Source of the DNA: JBIQLO01 sp044464175
GTDB taxonomy: Bacteria > Planctomycetota > Phycisphaerae > Tepidisphaerales > Tepidisphaeraceae
Direction of reading: 5' to 3'
Length of the DNA: 29,318 nucleotides
Assembly: GCA_044464175.1 (NCBI GenBank)
Contig: JBIQLO010000025.1
Span: 1 to 29,318 of the forward strand
In this document: positions 1-8,595 of the stretch, one piece after another
Numbering within the stretch: position 1 is the first letter of the stretch
How the letters are laid out: every line of letters starts with the position of its first letter
The notes under the pieces: generated by a model
Database searches by the model: none
Seen by the model: only the letters and a program-made list of their open reading frames with translations
What the model was told of the DNA's origin: nothing
Program-made: the position numbers and the translations under genes

Positions 1-360
1 CGCGATGAAAACCGCAATCCTCTGGCCGGGCTGCTGGTCCTGCTGCTGGGCCCCCTGGCCGCCGGCCTGATTCAGGCCGCCATCAGCCGCTCCCGCGAAT
101 TCAACGCCGACAAGGCCGGCGCCGAACTCTGCGGCAACCCCATGTACCTGGCCACCGCCCTGGAAAAAATCGACCGCATCGCCCGCCGCGTCCCCCTGGA
201 GATCAACCCCGCCATGAACGGCCTGTTCATCATCGAACCCCTCAACGCCTGGGAAACCATGAGCAACCTTTTCCAGACCCACCCCCCGCTGGAGGCCCGC
301 CTCATGAACCTCATCGGCCGCCCCTCCACCGGCCAATTCGCCCCCCTGGGCCAAAGGTGA
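1..360 (+). CDS. htpX: HtpX-like M48 zinc metalloprotease, C-terminal part
   Basis: The frame is open from the window edge to a TGA at 358-360 and gives the last 119 residues of an M48-family membrane protease, which degrades misfolded inner-membrane proteins in the family's known role. A hydrophobic stretch (NPLAGLLVLLLGPLAAGLIQ) is followed by ISRSREFNADKAGAELCG, which matches the conserved block of HtpX that carries the third zinc ligand, the Glu of SREFNAD. It continues with the typical ALEKI helix and a C-terminal THPPLEARLMNLIG, which matches the usual HPPLxxRIxxL ending. The HExxH motif would lie upstream of the window and cannot be checked. The gene converges on the ABC exporter, with a hairpin between them. 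Assignment to M48/HtpX is firm; a paralogous M48 protease rather than HtpX proper cannot be excluded from this fragment. Confidence 0.88.
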   Translation, partial: RDENRNPLAGLLVLLLGPLAAGLIQAAISRSREFNADKAGAELCGNPMYLATALEKIDRIARRVPLEINPAMNGLFIIEPLNAWETMSNLFQTHPPLEARLMNLIGRPSTGQFAPLGQR

Positions 361-362
361 AA

Positions 363-406
363 CATGAAACATGAACAGACAAACAGAACCTGCTTCATGT
401 TTCATG
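363..406. terminator. Hairpin between convergent genes, likely bidirectional terminator
   Basis: A perfect 13-bp inverted repeat (CATGAAACATGAA at 363-375 and its complement at 394-406) encloses an 18-nt loop. It occupies most of the 62-bp gap between the htpX stop and the ABC exporter stop. Position between two convergent genes suggests termination in both directions. There is no long T run, so a repeat element used as a terminator is also possible. Confidence 0.5.
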
Positions 407-422
407 CCTTCACGGTTTCGCC

Positions 423-2546
423 TCACGCCGGCGCCGCCACCAACTGCCGCTCATAAAGCTGCTGATACACCTCGCACTCGCTCAGCAGTTCCTGATGCGA
501 GCCCTGCCCCACGATCCGCCCGCGATCCATGACCACGATCGTGTCGGCCGACAGGATCGTGCTGAAGCGGTGCGCGATGACGAAGGTGGTGCACTGGTGC
601 ATCAGCCCCTCGATCGCCTGCTGGATCAGATGCTCGCTTTCGGCGTCCACCTGGCTGGTCGCCTCATCCAGAATCAGGATCGGCGCGGCCCGGTAGATCG
701 CCCGCGCGATGCACAGCCGCTGCTTCTGCCCGCCGGAGAGTTGCCCCCCCATCTCCCCCAGCACCGTGTCATACCCATCCGGCTTCTCAAGGATGAAATC
801 ATGGGCAAACGCCCGTTGCGCCGCGGCGATGACCCGCTCCCGATCCGGCAGCGGATCGCCGTAGGCGATGTTATCCGCGATCGTGCCGGGGAAGATCACC
901 GCATCCTGCGTCACGATCGAGATGTTCCGCCGCAGCGACCGGAGCGTGATGTGCCGCACATCCACCCCGTCGATCAGCACCCGCCCCGCCTGCGGGTCGT
1001 AAAACCGGGGCAGCATCGCCAGCAGCGTCGTCTTGCCCGAGCCGTTGCGCCCCACCACCGCCACGCACTGCCCCTTCTTCACCGTCAAATTGACCCCGTT
1101 CACCGCCGGCGTCGTGGCATTGTGGTAGGAAAACGTCACATCCTCAAAGCAAATCTCCCGCTGGAGAGATGCCAGCTTGACCACCGGGCCCGGCGATGAA
1201 TTGTCCTCGGAACCCGTCTTCAGTTCCCGCCGCCGCTCCACCGGCACTTCCAGCGTCTCGAAAATCCGCCCGGCCGCGGCGCTCGCCTTGGAGAGCACGT
1301 TGTTCACTTTCCCCAGCCGCCGCAGCGACTCCCCGATCCCCATGAGACACGCCATCACCAGAAAGAAGCGTTCGACGGTCAGAGTGTGGCTGATGAGGAC
1401 CAGGTACGAGGCGAACACCAGCACGACGCCCACCACCAGCAGCGTCAACGTCTCCATCGTCGGCGTGCTCCAGGCGTCGATGCGGCTCATCTTCAGTTGC
1501 TGGGCGATCAGCCCGTCCATGATCCCCTTGTACCGCCGCCGCTCAAACCGCTCGGCCCCGGCCGCCTTCACCACCCGAATCCCGATCAGCGTCCCTTCGA
1601 TCTGCCCGAGCATGCTCGAGGACTTCTGCAGCGCCTTGCGGTTGGCCCGGCGCATCTTCTTTCCGAACTTCTTGATCACAATCACCATCACCGGCCCGAA
1701 GCCGATGATGAACAGCGTCAATTGCCAACTCGCCAGCAGCGCCAGCCCCAGCGCCATGGCCGCCCGGATCGGCTCCTGGATGCTCTGGCCCAGGGTCGTC
1801 TTGAAGCCCATCTCCAGCCCCTGCGTGTCCTGCACCAGCCGGCTGGTCGCATCGCTGCTCCCCTTGAGCCCGAAATACCCCATCGGAATGTGCAGCACAT
1901 GGTCATACAGCTTGCGCCGGATGTCGTTGACCGCCAGAATGGCGGCCTTGTCCGAGAGGTATTCCTGGAAAAACCGGAAGATGTTCCCGATCACCGCGAG
2001 TATGGCGATCACCCCGAAGATGACGCCGATCGCCCCGACGGGATTGGCCGGCAGATGCCCCGCCACGCGCTGGCCGGCCACGAGATAGCCGGGCACCTCG
2101 TCCAGATGCACCGTCACCGCCCGCCCATCCCGGGTCCGCAGCACCGCCTCGTGCCGCTGCGGGCTGGCCAATTCCTCGATGATCCCCTGCGACGTCTGCT
2201 GCCCCGCTCCGGTGGAGACAATGATGTCCCCCTCACTCAATCCCGGCAGGTCGTCCGGATCGCTGATCCGCCCGATCTGCACCCGGCTGGGGTTGTCAAC
2301 CAGCTTGATCTTCAGCCGCTGCTGGACGATCTGGCGGTTGGCCCAGGACTGGACGGTCTCCCCGTTGATCAGGACGCGCATGATGGGCAGCAGCGTGCTA
2401 AGCCCGCTGGTGAAGGCCGCCCCGACGAAAAACGCGCAAAAGACCGAAATCAGGACCATCCGCCGGTGCGGGTAGAGAAACCGGCAGGCGCGCCAGAAGT
2501 CGGCATTTTTCTTCGTCTTGCGGGATTCCCGGGAATCAAAGCTCAT
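423..2546 (-). CDS. MsbA-like ABC exporter with PDZ-like insert
   Basis: This is a 707-residue half-transporter: a transmembrane domain followed by an ATPase, as in MsbA-type lipid or drug exporters that act as homodimers in the inner membrane. The ATPase shows Walker A GRNGSGKTT (about residues 498-506), signature LSGGQKQR (about 602-609), Walker B ILILDEATS (about 619-627) and the H-loop AHRF (about 657). Between the first hydrophobic segment (about 30-60) and the second (about 168-190) lies an unusually long loop of about 110 residues. Its part from about 88 to 153 reads like a PDZ domain (GLSEGDIIV, then RTRDGRAVTVHL). MsbA proteins are normally about 580 residues, and this loop accounts for most of the excess. 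The start is supported by AGGAGAACG just before the ATG. The substrate is unknown; export of lipid or polysaccharide precursors is a guess from the family. Confidence 0.9.
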   Translation of the reverse strand: MSFDSRESRKTKKNADFWRACRFLYPHRRMVLISVFCAFFVGAAFTSGLSTLLPIMRVLINGETVQSWANRQIVQQRLKIKLVDNPSRVQIGRISDPDDLPGLSEGDIIVSTGAGQQTSQGIIEELASPQRHEAVLRTRDGRAVTVHLDEVPGYLVAGQRVAGHLPANPVGAIGVIFGVIAILAVIGNIFRFFQEYLSDKAAILAVNDIRRKLYDHVLHIPMGYFGLKGSSDATSRLVQDTQGLEMGFKTTLGQSIQEPIRAAMALGLALLASWQLTLFIIGFGPVMVIVIKKFGKKMRRANRKALQKSSSMLGQIEGTLIGIRVVKAAGAERFERRRYKGIMDGLIAQQLKMSRIDAWSTPTMETLTLLVVGVVLVFASYLVLISHTLTVERFFLVMACLMGIGESLRRLGKVNNVLSKASAAAGRIFETLEVPVERRRELKTGSEDNSSPGPVVKLASLQREICFEDVTFSYHNATTPAVNGVNLTVKKGQCVAVVGRNGSGKTTLLAMLPRFYDPQAGRVLIDGVDVRHITLRSLRRNISIVTQDAVIFPGTIADNIAYGDPLPDRERVIAAAQRAFAHDFILEKPDGYDTVLGEMGGQLSGGQKQRLCIARAIYRAAPILILDEATSQVDAESEHLIQQAIEGLMHQCTTFVIAHRFSTILSADTIVVMDRGRIVGQGSHQELLSECEVYQQLYERQLVAAPA

Positions 2547-2642
2547 CGTTCTCCTGTTATTCGGCCGATAAACACCATGCCTGCCGCGCCGGTTATGTTA
2601 TTATCGGACGACGTACGGAGCAAAGTGTACTGTTTTATGACG

Positions 2643-2663
2643 CGGGCGGGACGCCCGTGCTAC
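2643..2663. repeat. REP-like palindrome upstream of the aminotransferase
   Basis: CGGGCG-gga-CGCCCG forms a tight hairpin at 2643-2657, followed by TGCTAC. The 12-mer CGCCCGTGCTAC (2652-2663) recurs exactly at 11219-11230, again just upstream of a start codon. The rest of the 128-bp divergent gap (2547-2674) shows no promoter I would stand behind. Confidence 0.5.
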
Positions 2664-2674
2664 CAGAGCCGCCC

Positions 2675-3826
2675 ATGCCCCAATCCATCCCCCTGTCCCG
2701 CCCCGACATCACGCAGCGGGAGATCGACGCCGTGGTTGATGTCCTTCACGGGGATACGCTCTCCATCGGCCCGCGCATCCAGCAGTTCGAGCAGGCGTGC
2801 GCCCGCGTCGCCGGGCGGCGGCACGCCGTGGGGGTCTCCTCCGGCACCGCCGGGCTGCACTGTGCGATGCTGGCCGCGGGTGTCAAACCGGGCGATGAGG
2901 TCATCACCACCCCCTTCTCCTTCGTGGCCTCGGCCAACTGCATCCTGTACGTCGGGGCCAAGCCGGTGTTTGTCGACATCGATCCCAAGACGCTCAACAT
3001 CGACCTGGAGAAGGTGGCCGCCGCCATCACCCCGCGCACCAAGGCGATCGTCGGGGTGGAATGCTTCGGCAATCCCGTGGGCATGCCGGAACTGGAGCGC
3101 ATCGCCCGCCAGAACGAGCTGGTGCTGATCGAGGACTCCTGCGAAGGGTTTGGCGGCCGGATCGACGGGCGGTCCATCGGCTCTTTCGGGCGGGCCAGCG
3201 TCTTTGCCTTCTATCCCAACAAGCAGATCACCACCGGCGAAGGGGGCATGATCGTCACCGACGATGACACGCTGGCCCACGCCTGCCGCGCCTTTCGCAA
3301 CCAGGGGCGCGAGGGGATGGCGTGGCTGGCGCACCAGCGGCTGGGGTACAACTATCGCATGAGTGAAATCCAGGCCGCCCTGGGGCTGGCGCAGGTCGGC
3401 AGGCTGGAAGATATCCTCGACGCCCGCCGGCGCGTGGCCCATGAGTACATGGAACGGCTGATGACCAACCGCTGCCTCATCCTCCCCACGCTGGAGGAAA
3501 AGACGGCCATGAGCTGGTTTGTGTTCGTGGTCCGCCTCAACGACCTGTTTGAGCCGGGCGACCGGGATGAGATCATGCGCCGGCTGCGGGCCGAGGGAAT
3601 CGGCTGCAACAACTACTTCCCCCCCATCCATCTTCAGCCGTACATGGCCCAGCACACCGGGCATCGTGAGGGGGATTTTCCCGTCTGCGAATACGTCGCC
3701 GCCCGCACGCTGGCCCTCCCCTTCTTCACCCGCATGAGCACCCGCCAGGTGCATCGCGTCTGCGATGTGCTGGAAAAGCTGCTGGAAAAGACACTGCTGG
3801 GGCGCAACAGCGGGCGCGGGCATTAG
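2675..3826 (+). CDS. DegT/DnrJ/EryC1-family sugar aminotransferase
   Basis: This 383-residue protein belongs to the PLP-dependent DegT/DnrJ/EryC1/StrS family, which transaminates keto-sugar nucleotides during surface polysaccharide or glycan synthesis. The N-terminus IPLSRPDITQREIDAVV is the family hallmark. Also visible are SSGTAGLHCAM, which binds the PLP phosphate, the EDSCEGFGG block that contacts the cofactor ring, and AFYPNKQITTGEGG with the Schiff-base lysine at residue 183. The C-terminal NNYFPPIHLQPY is also typical, and the length is normal for the family. I chose the ATG at 2675 because the family N-terminus begins there; an in-frame GTG at 2657 lies inside a repeat and is unlikely. 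The gene diverges from the ABC exporter and stands alone. The sugar substrate cannot be told from the sequence. Confidence 0.92.
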   Translation: MPQSIPLSRPDITQREIDAVVDVLHGDTLSIGPRIQQFEQACARVAGRRHAVGVSSGTAGLHCAMLAAGVKPGDEVITTPFSFVASANCILYVGAKPVFVDIDPKTLNIDLEKVAAAITPRTKAIVGVECFGNPVGMPELERIARQNELVLIEDSCEGFGGRIDGRSIGSFGRASVFAFYPNKQITTGEGGMIVTDDDTLAHACRAFRNQGREGMAWLAHQRLGYNYRMSEIQAALGLAQVGRLEDILDARRRVAHEYMERLMTNRCLILPTLEEKTAMSWFVFVVRLNDLFEPGDRDEIMRRLRAEGIGCNNYFPPIHLQPYMAQHTGHREGDFPVCEYVAARTLALPFFTRMSTRQVHRVCDVLEKLLEKTLLGRNSGRGH

Positions 3827-3941
3827 GCGGTCGATGGTTGCGTTTCCCCGCCGAAACGGCTACTGGTGGCGTTCATCGTGGCGCGGGGTTTGGACCTGTC
3901 CATTCCCGGCCGGACACCGCCGCCACCAACCGGAGACGCTC

Positions 3942-6338
3942 ATGGGCTTTCGCTTGGGATTGACGGCTTTACTCTTGTCAGCGGCGCCGGTGCTGGGGGT
4001 GCGTACCGCGCACTGGACCCAGACCACCGAAGCGGATTTCAAGGCCGGCACCTTTCACAACACCGTCGCCACGAACCTGGGGGATGTGGAGCTGTCGCGT
4101 CAGGTGAAGACCCTCCTGCGCCAGAACCCCAAGGTCAGCGCCGTCTACGCCCTGGCGGAGATGCCCGACGGCACCATCTACGCCGCCACAGGCCCGCAGG
4201 GGGTACTGCTGCAATATAAAGACGGGAAAGTATCCGAGGCGGCCACCCTGCCCGAATCGGCCAATCTCCTGTCGCTGCTGGTGGACCGATCCGGGCGGCT
4301 GCTCATCGGCACCGGCGGCGAAAAGGGACGCATCCTCGCCCTGGACAAGCCGGGCGACAAGCCCCACGAAATCTTCTCGGCCAAGGATGTCCAGTACATC
4401 TGGGCCATGTGCCAGGGGCCTGACGGCCGCCTCTATGCCGCCACCGGGCCCAATGGGCAGTTGTTTGAGATCGCGCCGGACGGCAAGCAGAAAGTGCTGC
4501 TGGACAGCAAGGAAAACAACCTGCTGTCTCTGGCCTTCGACGGGAAAAAGACGCTCTACATCGGCACCGATCCCAACGGGCTGGTCTACCGCGTGAATCT
4601 GGAGAATGGCAAGGCATTTGTCCTCTATGATGCCCCGGAATCGGAAATCAGCGCGCTGACGCTGGATCAGCAGGGAAACCTTTACGCCGCCACGGCCGAA
4701 GCGGTCGGTCCTTCGGTCCGCGGGGTTTCCGCGCCCGGCGCAACCGAGCAGGTGGGGCGACCCGAAGGGGCCGGTGGCGGGGTGGAAATCCCCTCCAGGC
4801 CGCCGAAAATGCCCGAACCGCCCCAGATGCCCAATCCCAATCCGGGGCAGCCGCCCCCGATTCCCAAAGCACCCCGGGACCAGGGCCAAAAGACAAAAGC
4901 CCCGAACCACGAGCAAGCGACCGCGCTGCCCCCGGCTTTTTCGCTGGGCCGGTGGCCGGGCACGGGCGATCAGCAATCCTCCATCCACGCCTACGTCTTC
5001 GCCGCGGCCGACATGGACGATGGCCCGGGAGACGATCAGCCCCCCCCGCCGCCGACCAGCGGACCGGAGGATGCCGCCGCCAATCAGCCGGTGCAACTTC
5101 GCCCCGAGCAACCCAGCGGGCAGGCGCCGCCCCAGCCGGGCGGGCAGGGCAACGCCATCTACCGCATTGATCCGGATGGATTTGTCACCGAAGTCTTCCG
5201 GCAGGACGTGATGGTGATGTCGATGCTCCAGCGCGACGGGACACTGCTGGCCGGCACGGGGGCCGAAGGGATGATCTACCAGATCAATCCCCGGACCCAG
5301 GAAACGATCGTCATCGCCAAGGTCGATCCCAAGCAGGTGATGAGCCTCCTGGCGGCCAAAAATGGGCAGGTCTATCTCGGCACCGCCAACGTCGGCGGGC
5401 TGGCCTCGATGAGCGCCGGCTATGCAACCGATGGGACGTATACCAGCGCCGTGCTGGACGCCGCCCAAACCAGCCGCTTCGGACTGATGCAGATGCACGG
5501 GACGTTGCCCAAGGGAACGACCCTTGCCGTCGCCACGCGCAGCGGCAACACCCGCGAACCCAGCGACACCGGCTGGTCCGACTGGTCTCAGGAAATTCCC
5601 GCCACCGAATTCCTGCGGATCACCTCCCCGCCGGCGCGTTATTTCCAATACCGGATTCGCTTCACCACCCAGGATGCCGCCCAGACGCCCAAAGTGGAGG
5701 ATGTGGATGCGGCCTACCTCGTGCCCAACCTTCCGCCAGAGGTGCGGGCAATCAAGGTGACGGCTCCGGAAGGCCAGCCCACCCCCCGCGCCACCCCCCG
5801 GCGCACCATCACGTGGGATGCCTCCGACCCCAATGAGGACCCGCTTCTTTACACGCTCTGGTACCGCGCCGGCAGCAGCGGCCAGTGGCTCCTGCTGAAA
5901 GATGAGCTCAAGCCCTCCAATTTCCCATGGGACACCCGCACGGTGGCCGATGGGCGCTATCAGGTAAAAGTGACCGCCTCTGATGCCGAGGCCAACGCCC
6001 CCGGCGAGGGAAAGACCGCCTCTCGGGTCAGCGATCCGGTGGTGGTGGACAACACCCCCCCGGTGATCGGGAATATCGAGTGGAAGGTGGAAAAAGGGGA
6101 GGTGGAACTGAGTTTCAAGGTCGTGGACCAGACCAGCACCGTCGCCTCGGCCGCCTTTAACGCCGATTCGGGCGAGCACTGGCAAGCCGTTTTCCCTTCT
6201 GATAACATCTTCGATGGGCCGGCCGAGTCCTTTAACGTGCGCCTGGACGGACTGGGCACTGGATCGCACCAGATAACGATCCGGGCGGCCGATGCCTACG
6301 GCAATCAGGCGTTTGCCACGGTGATTGTCAAGAAGTAA
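3942..6338 (+). CDS. Secreted beta-propeller protein with fibronectin-like C-terminus
   Basis: This 798-residue protein starts with a signal peptide (MGFRLGLTALLLSAAPVLG), so it is exported. Residues about 50-270 hold repeated propeller-like strands of the type DGTIYAATGPQG, DGRLYAATGPNG and GNLYAATAEA, with the pattern recurring at about 420-490 (DGTLLAGTGAEG, NGQVYLGTANVG). Between them is a long low-complexity insert rich in Pro, Gly and Gln (about 266-403). The second half (about 590-798) resembles fibronectin type III or Ig-like domains (ITWDASDPNEDPLLYTLWYR). The start at 3942 is chosen for the signal peptide and a GGAG 7 bp upstream; the open frame extends further 5' but makes no sensible protein. 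The 115-bp gap before it holds nothing I recognise. The role is unknown; adhesion or sensing at the cell surface is possible. It is not a recognised enzyme. Confidence 0.8.
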   Translation: MGFRLGLTALLLSAAPVLGVRTAHWTQTTEADFKAGTFHNTVATNLGDVELSRQVKTLLRQNPKVSAVYALAEMPDGTIYAATGPQGVLLQYKDGKVSEAATLPESANLLSLLVDRSGRLLIGTGGEKGRILALDKPGDKPHEIFSAKDVQYIWAMCQGPDGRLYAATGPNGQLFEIAPDGKQKVLLDSKENNLLSLAFDGKKTLYIGTDPNGLVYRVNLENGKAFVLYDAPESEISALTLDQQGNLYAATAEAVGPSVRGVSAPGATEQVGRPEGAGGGVEIPSRPPKMPEPPQMPNPNPGQPPPIPKAPRDQGQKTKAPNHEQATALPPAFSLGRWPGTGDQQSSIHAYVFAAADMDDGPGDDQPPPPPTSGPEDAAANQPVQLRPEQPSGQAPPQPGGQGNAIYRIDPDGFVTEVFRQDVMVMSMLQRDGTLLAGTGAEGMIYQINPRTQETIVIAKVDPKQVMSLLAAKNGQVYLGTANVGGLASMSAGYATDGTYTSAVLDAAQTSRFGLMQMHGTLPKGTTLAVATRSGNTREPSDTGWSDWSQEIPATEFLRITSPPARYFQYRIRFTTQDAAQTPKVEDVDAAYLVPNLPPEVRAIKVTAPEGQPTPRATPRRTITWDASDPNEDPLLYTLWYRAGSSGQWLLLKDELKPSNFPWDTRTVADGRYQVKVTASDAEANAPGEGKTASRVSDPVVVDNTPPVIGNIEWKVEKGEVELSFKVVDQTSTVASAAFNADSGEHWQAVFPSDNIFDGPAESFNVRLDGLGTGSHQITIRAADAYGNQAFATVIVKK

Positions 6339-6369
6339 TTGGAATTAAACGAGTTAGAGGAAACTTATC

Positions 6370-6504
6370 ATGCACTACCCCCATCGAATCAGCAAGGTGA
6401 AGCGGGCGCGCAAACTCGGCTTTCGGGCCCGGATGCGCACCAAAAAAGGACGTCAGATGATCAACCGCAAGCGCCGCGCCGGGCGTCGCGTGCAGGTGGT
6501 CTGA
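6370..6504 (+). CDS. rpmH: Large ribosomal subunit protein bL34
   Basis: This very short gene encodes 44 residues that are strongly basic (MHYPHRISKVKRARKLGFRA at the start). The core KLGFRARMRTKKGRQMINRKRRAGR aligns with the bL34 signature HGFRARMxTKxGRxxLxxRRxKGR, and the length matches the family (44-47 residues). The N-terminus differs from the common MKRTFQPS form and is what I would expect of a planctomycete-type bL34. GAGG lies 9 bp before the ATG. The protein is a component of the 50S subunit exit-tunnel region. The gene lies 31 bp after the propeller-protein gene and 53 bp before the deaminase fusion. No rnpA or dnaA gene, its classical neighbours, is nearby. Confidence 0.9.
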   Translation: MHYPHRISKVKRARKLGFRARMRTKKGRQMINRKRRAGRRVQVV

Positions 6505-6557
6505 ACGCGCCATTGGCCGTTTCGGACAATTGGCAACTGACAGCTGGCAACTGATCC

Positions 6558-8537
6558 ATGACCGACCCCACTCCCGAACATATACAGACAATCGTTTACC
6601 CCCAAGCCCGCGATGCCAGTCGCGCTGTGGCCGGGGAGATCGCCAAGTTGATCCGCGAACGGGCCGCCAAGGGCGCCAGGTGTGTCCTGGGCCTGGCCAC
6701 CGGCTCGACCCCGACAGGCGTCTATGCGGAATTGGTGCGCCTCCACCGGGAGGAGGGGTTGAGCTTCAAGAACGTCATCACGTTCAACCTGGACGAATAC
6801 TACCCCATGCAGCCCCAGGCGCTGCAGAGCTATGTCCGTTTCATGCGCGAGCATCTGTTCGACCATGTGGACATCTCCGCCGGCCAATGGAACGTGCCCG
6901 ACGGCACGCTGCCCATCGAAAAGGTGGCCGATTACTGCCGTGACTACGAGAAGCGCATTCAGGAGGCGGGGGGCATCGACCTGCAACTGCTGGGGATCGG
7001 GCGCACCGGACATGTGGGCTTCAATGAGCCGGGTTCCGGGCGCGACAGCCGCACGCGCTTGATTCATCTGGACAAGGTGACCCGCCTGGACGCCGCCAGC
7101 GACTTCTTCGGCGAGCAATACGTCCCCCGTCGGGCCATCACCATGGGCGTGGGGAGCATCCTGGCCGCCCGCCGGATCATCATGATGGCTTTTGGCGAAG
7201 GCAAGGCCCCGATCGTGGCCAAGGCCGTGGAAGGCCCGATCACCAACACCGTCGCCGCCAGTTTCCTTCAGGAGCATCCCCACGCGCAGGTGATCCTCGA
7301 CGAGGCGGCCGCCGCCCACCTGACGCGCTTCAGCAGCCCCTGGCTGGTGGACACCGTTCAGTGGACCCGGCCGCTGATCCGCAAGGCCGTCATCTGGCTG
7401 GCGCGGAAGCTGGACAAGCCGATCCTCAAGCTCACCAGCGAAGACTACAACGAAAACGGGCTGCAGGACCTGATCGCCTCCGAAGGCTCCGCCTACAACA
7501 TCAACATCGACGTCTTCCGCGCCCTGGCCGAATCGATCACCGGCTGGCCCGGCGGCAAGCCGAGCCAGCTCAAACGCCCTGGCGACATTCCCCGCCCCAC
7601 GGACCGCATTTTCCCCAAGCGCGTGCTGGTCTTTTCCCCGCATCCCGATGACGATGTCATCAGCATGGGCGGCACCCTGATCCGACTGGCGGATCAAGGC
7701 CACCAGGTGCATGTGGCCTACCAGACCAGCGGCAATATCGCCGTTTTCGACGCCGACGCCATTCGCTTTGTCGATTTCGTCACCGATCTGAATCGCCAGA
7801 TGGGCGTGGGGGCCGAGGCGGCCGATGCGCTGGAGCGGCAGATCGACGAATTTGTCCGGTCGAAACAGCCGGGGCAGGTGGACAGCCCGATTCTTCAGAA
7901 GATCAAAGGCCTCATCCGCCGGGGCGAGGCCAAGGCCGCCGCCCGCGACTGCGGCGTGCCGGCCGAGCGGCTCCACTTTCTGGACATGCCCTTCTATGAA
8001 ACCGGCGCGGTCCGCAAAAAGCCGATCTCCGAGGCCGATGTGCGCATCGTGGCCGAGCTGCTGGAGAAAGTGAAGCCGCACCAGATTTACGCCGCCGGCG
8101 ACCTGTCCGACCCGCACGGCACCCACCGTGTCTGCCTGGAGGCCATCTTTCGCGCGATCGACAAAATCCGCCTTCAGGACTGGTTCAAGGACTGCGAAGT
8201 GTGGCTCTATCGCGGGGCATGGCAGGAATGGGAGCCGCAGGACATCGACATGGCCGTCCCGCTGGCGCCCGATGAAGTCAGCCGCAAGCGCGTCGCCATC
8301 TTCAAGCACCAGAGCCAGAAGGACAAGGCGATGTTCCCCGGCGCCGACCAGCGCGAATTCTGGCAGCGGGCCGAGGACCGCAACCGCGGCACCGCCAAGC
8401 TCTACGACAAGCTGGGGCTGGCCGAATACGAAGCCATCGAAGGCTTCGTCCGCTGGCACCCAACCGCGGCCCCGCAAAACGCCGCCGCCGCCGAACCGGC
8501 CGCCCGGACGCTCCTCACGGAGCTGGCGGCGGTGTGA
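6558..8537 (+). CDS. nagB: Glucosamine-6-phosphate deaminase / PIG-L deacetylase fusion
   Basis: This 659-residue protein joins two enzyme domains. Residues about 1-300 are NagB-like, which would convert glucosamine 6-phosphate to fructose 6-phosphate and ammonia: LATGSTPTG binds phosphate, NLDEYY carries the catalytic Asp79, and GIGRTGHVGFNEP carries His152 and Glu157. Residues about 350-640 are a PIG-L/LmbE zinc-dependent N-deacetylase with PHPDDD (361-366) and HGTH (520-523). Together the domains could deacetylate an amino sugar and deaminate the product. In the E. coli enzyme the residue two before the histidine is Asp141; here it is Thr150. I recall this form from Bacteroidetes-type fused NagB proteins, so it is probably a subfamily trait. 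The gene follows rpmH by 53 bp. The domain calls are firm; the exact substrates are inferred. Confidence 0.92.
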   Translation: MTDPTPEHIQTIVYPQARDASRAVAGEIAKLIRERAAKGARCVLGLATGSTPTGVYAELVRLHREEGLSFKNVITFNLDEYYPMQPQALQSYVRFMREHLFDHVDISAGQWNVPDGTLPIEKVADYCRDYEKRIQEAGGIDLQLLGIGRTGHVGFNEPGSGRDSRTRLIHLDKVTRLDAASDFFGEQYVPRRAITMGVGSILAARRIIMMAFGEGKAPIVAKAVEGPITNTVAASFLQEHPHAQVILDEAAAAHLTRFSSPWLVDTVQWTRPLIRKAVIWLARKLDKPILKLTSEDYNENGLQDLIASEGSAYNINIDVFRALAESITGWPGGKPSQLKRPGDIPRPTDRIFPKRVLVFSPHPDDDVISMGGTLIRLADQGHQVHVAYQTSGNIAVFDADAIRFVDFVTDLNRQMGVGAEAADALERQIDEFVRSKQPGQVDSPILQKIKGLIRRGEAKAAARDCGVPAERLHFLDMPFYETGAVRKKPISEADVRIVAELLEKVKPHQIYAAGDLSDPHGTHRVCLEAIFRAIDKIRLQDWFKDCEVWLYRGAWQEWEPQDIDMAVPLAPDEVSRKRVAIFKHQSQKDKAMFPGADQREFWQRAEDRNRGTAKLYDKLGLAEYEAIEGFVRWHPTAAPQNAAAAEPAARTLLTELAAV

Positions 8538-8595
8538 TCGAGCCGATTGGATGGCGTAGAATGTTGCAAGAGCCTTCGGCCACGGAGTGCACGCC

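Noticed and set aside
2565..2607. Inverted CCGATAA (2565-2571) and TTATCGG (2601-2607) between the divergent ABC exporter and aminotransferase genes
   Set aside because: Short arms far apart, no promoter elements that fit around them, and no second copy, so it could easily be chance.
3978..6269. A 763-residue open frame on the minus strand opposite the propeller gene
   Set aside because: It is a mirror frame of a GC-rich gene: the composition is Gly/Arg/His-rich, no domain is visible, and the plus-strand protein has a signal peptide and repeats.
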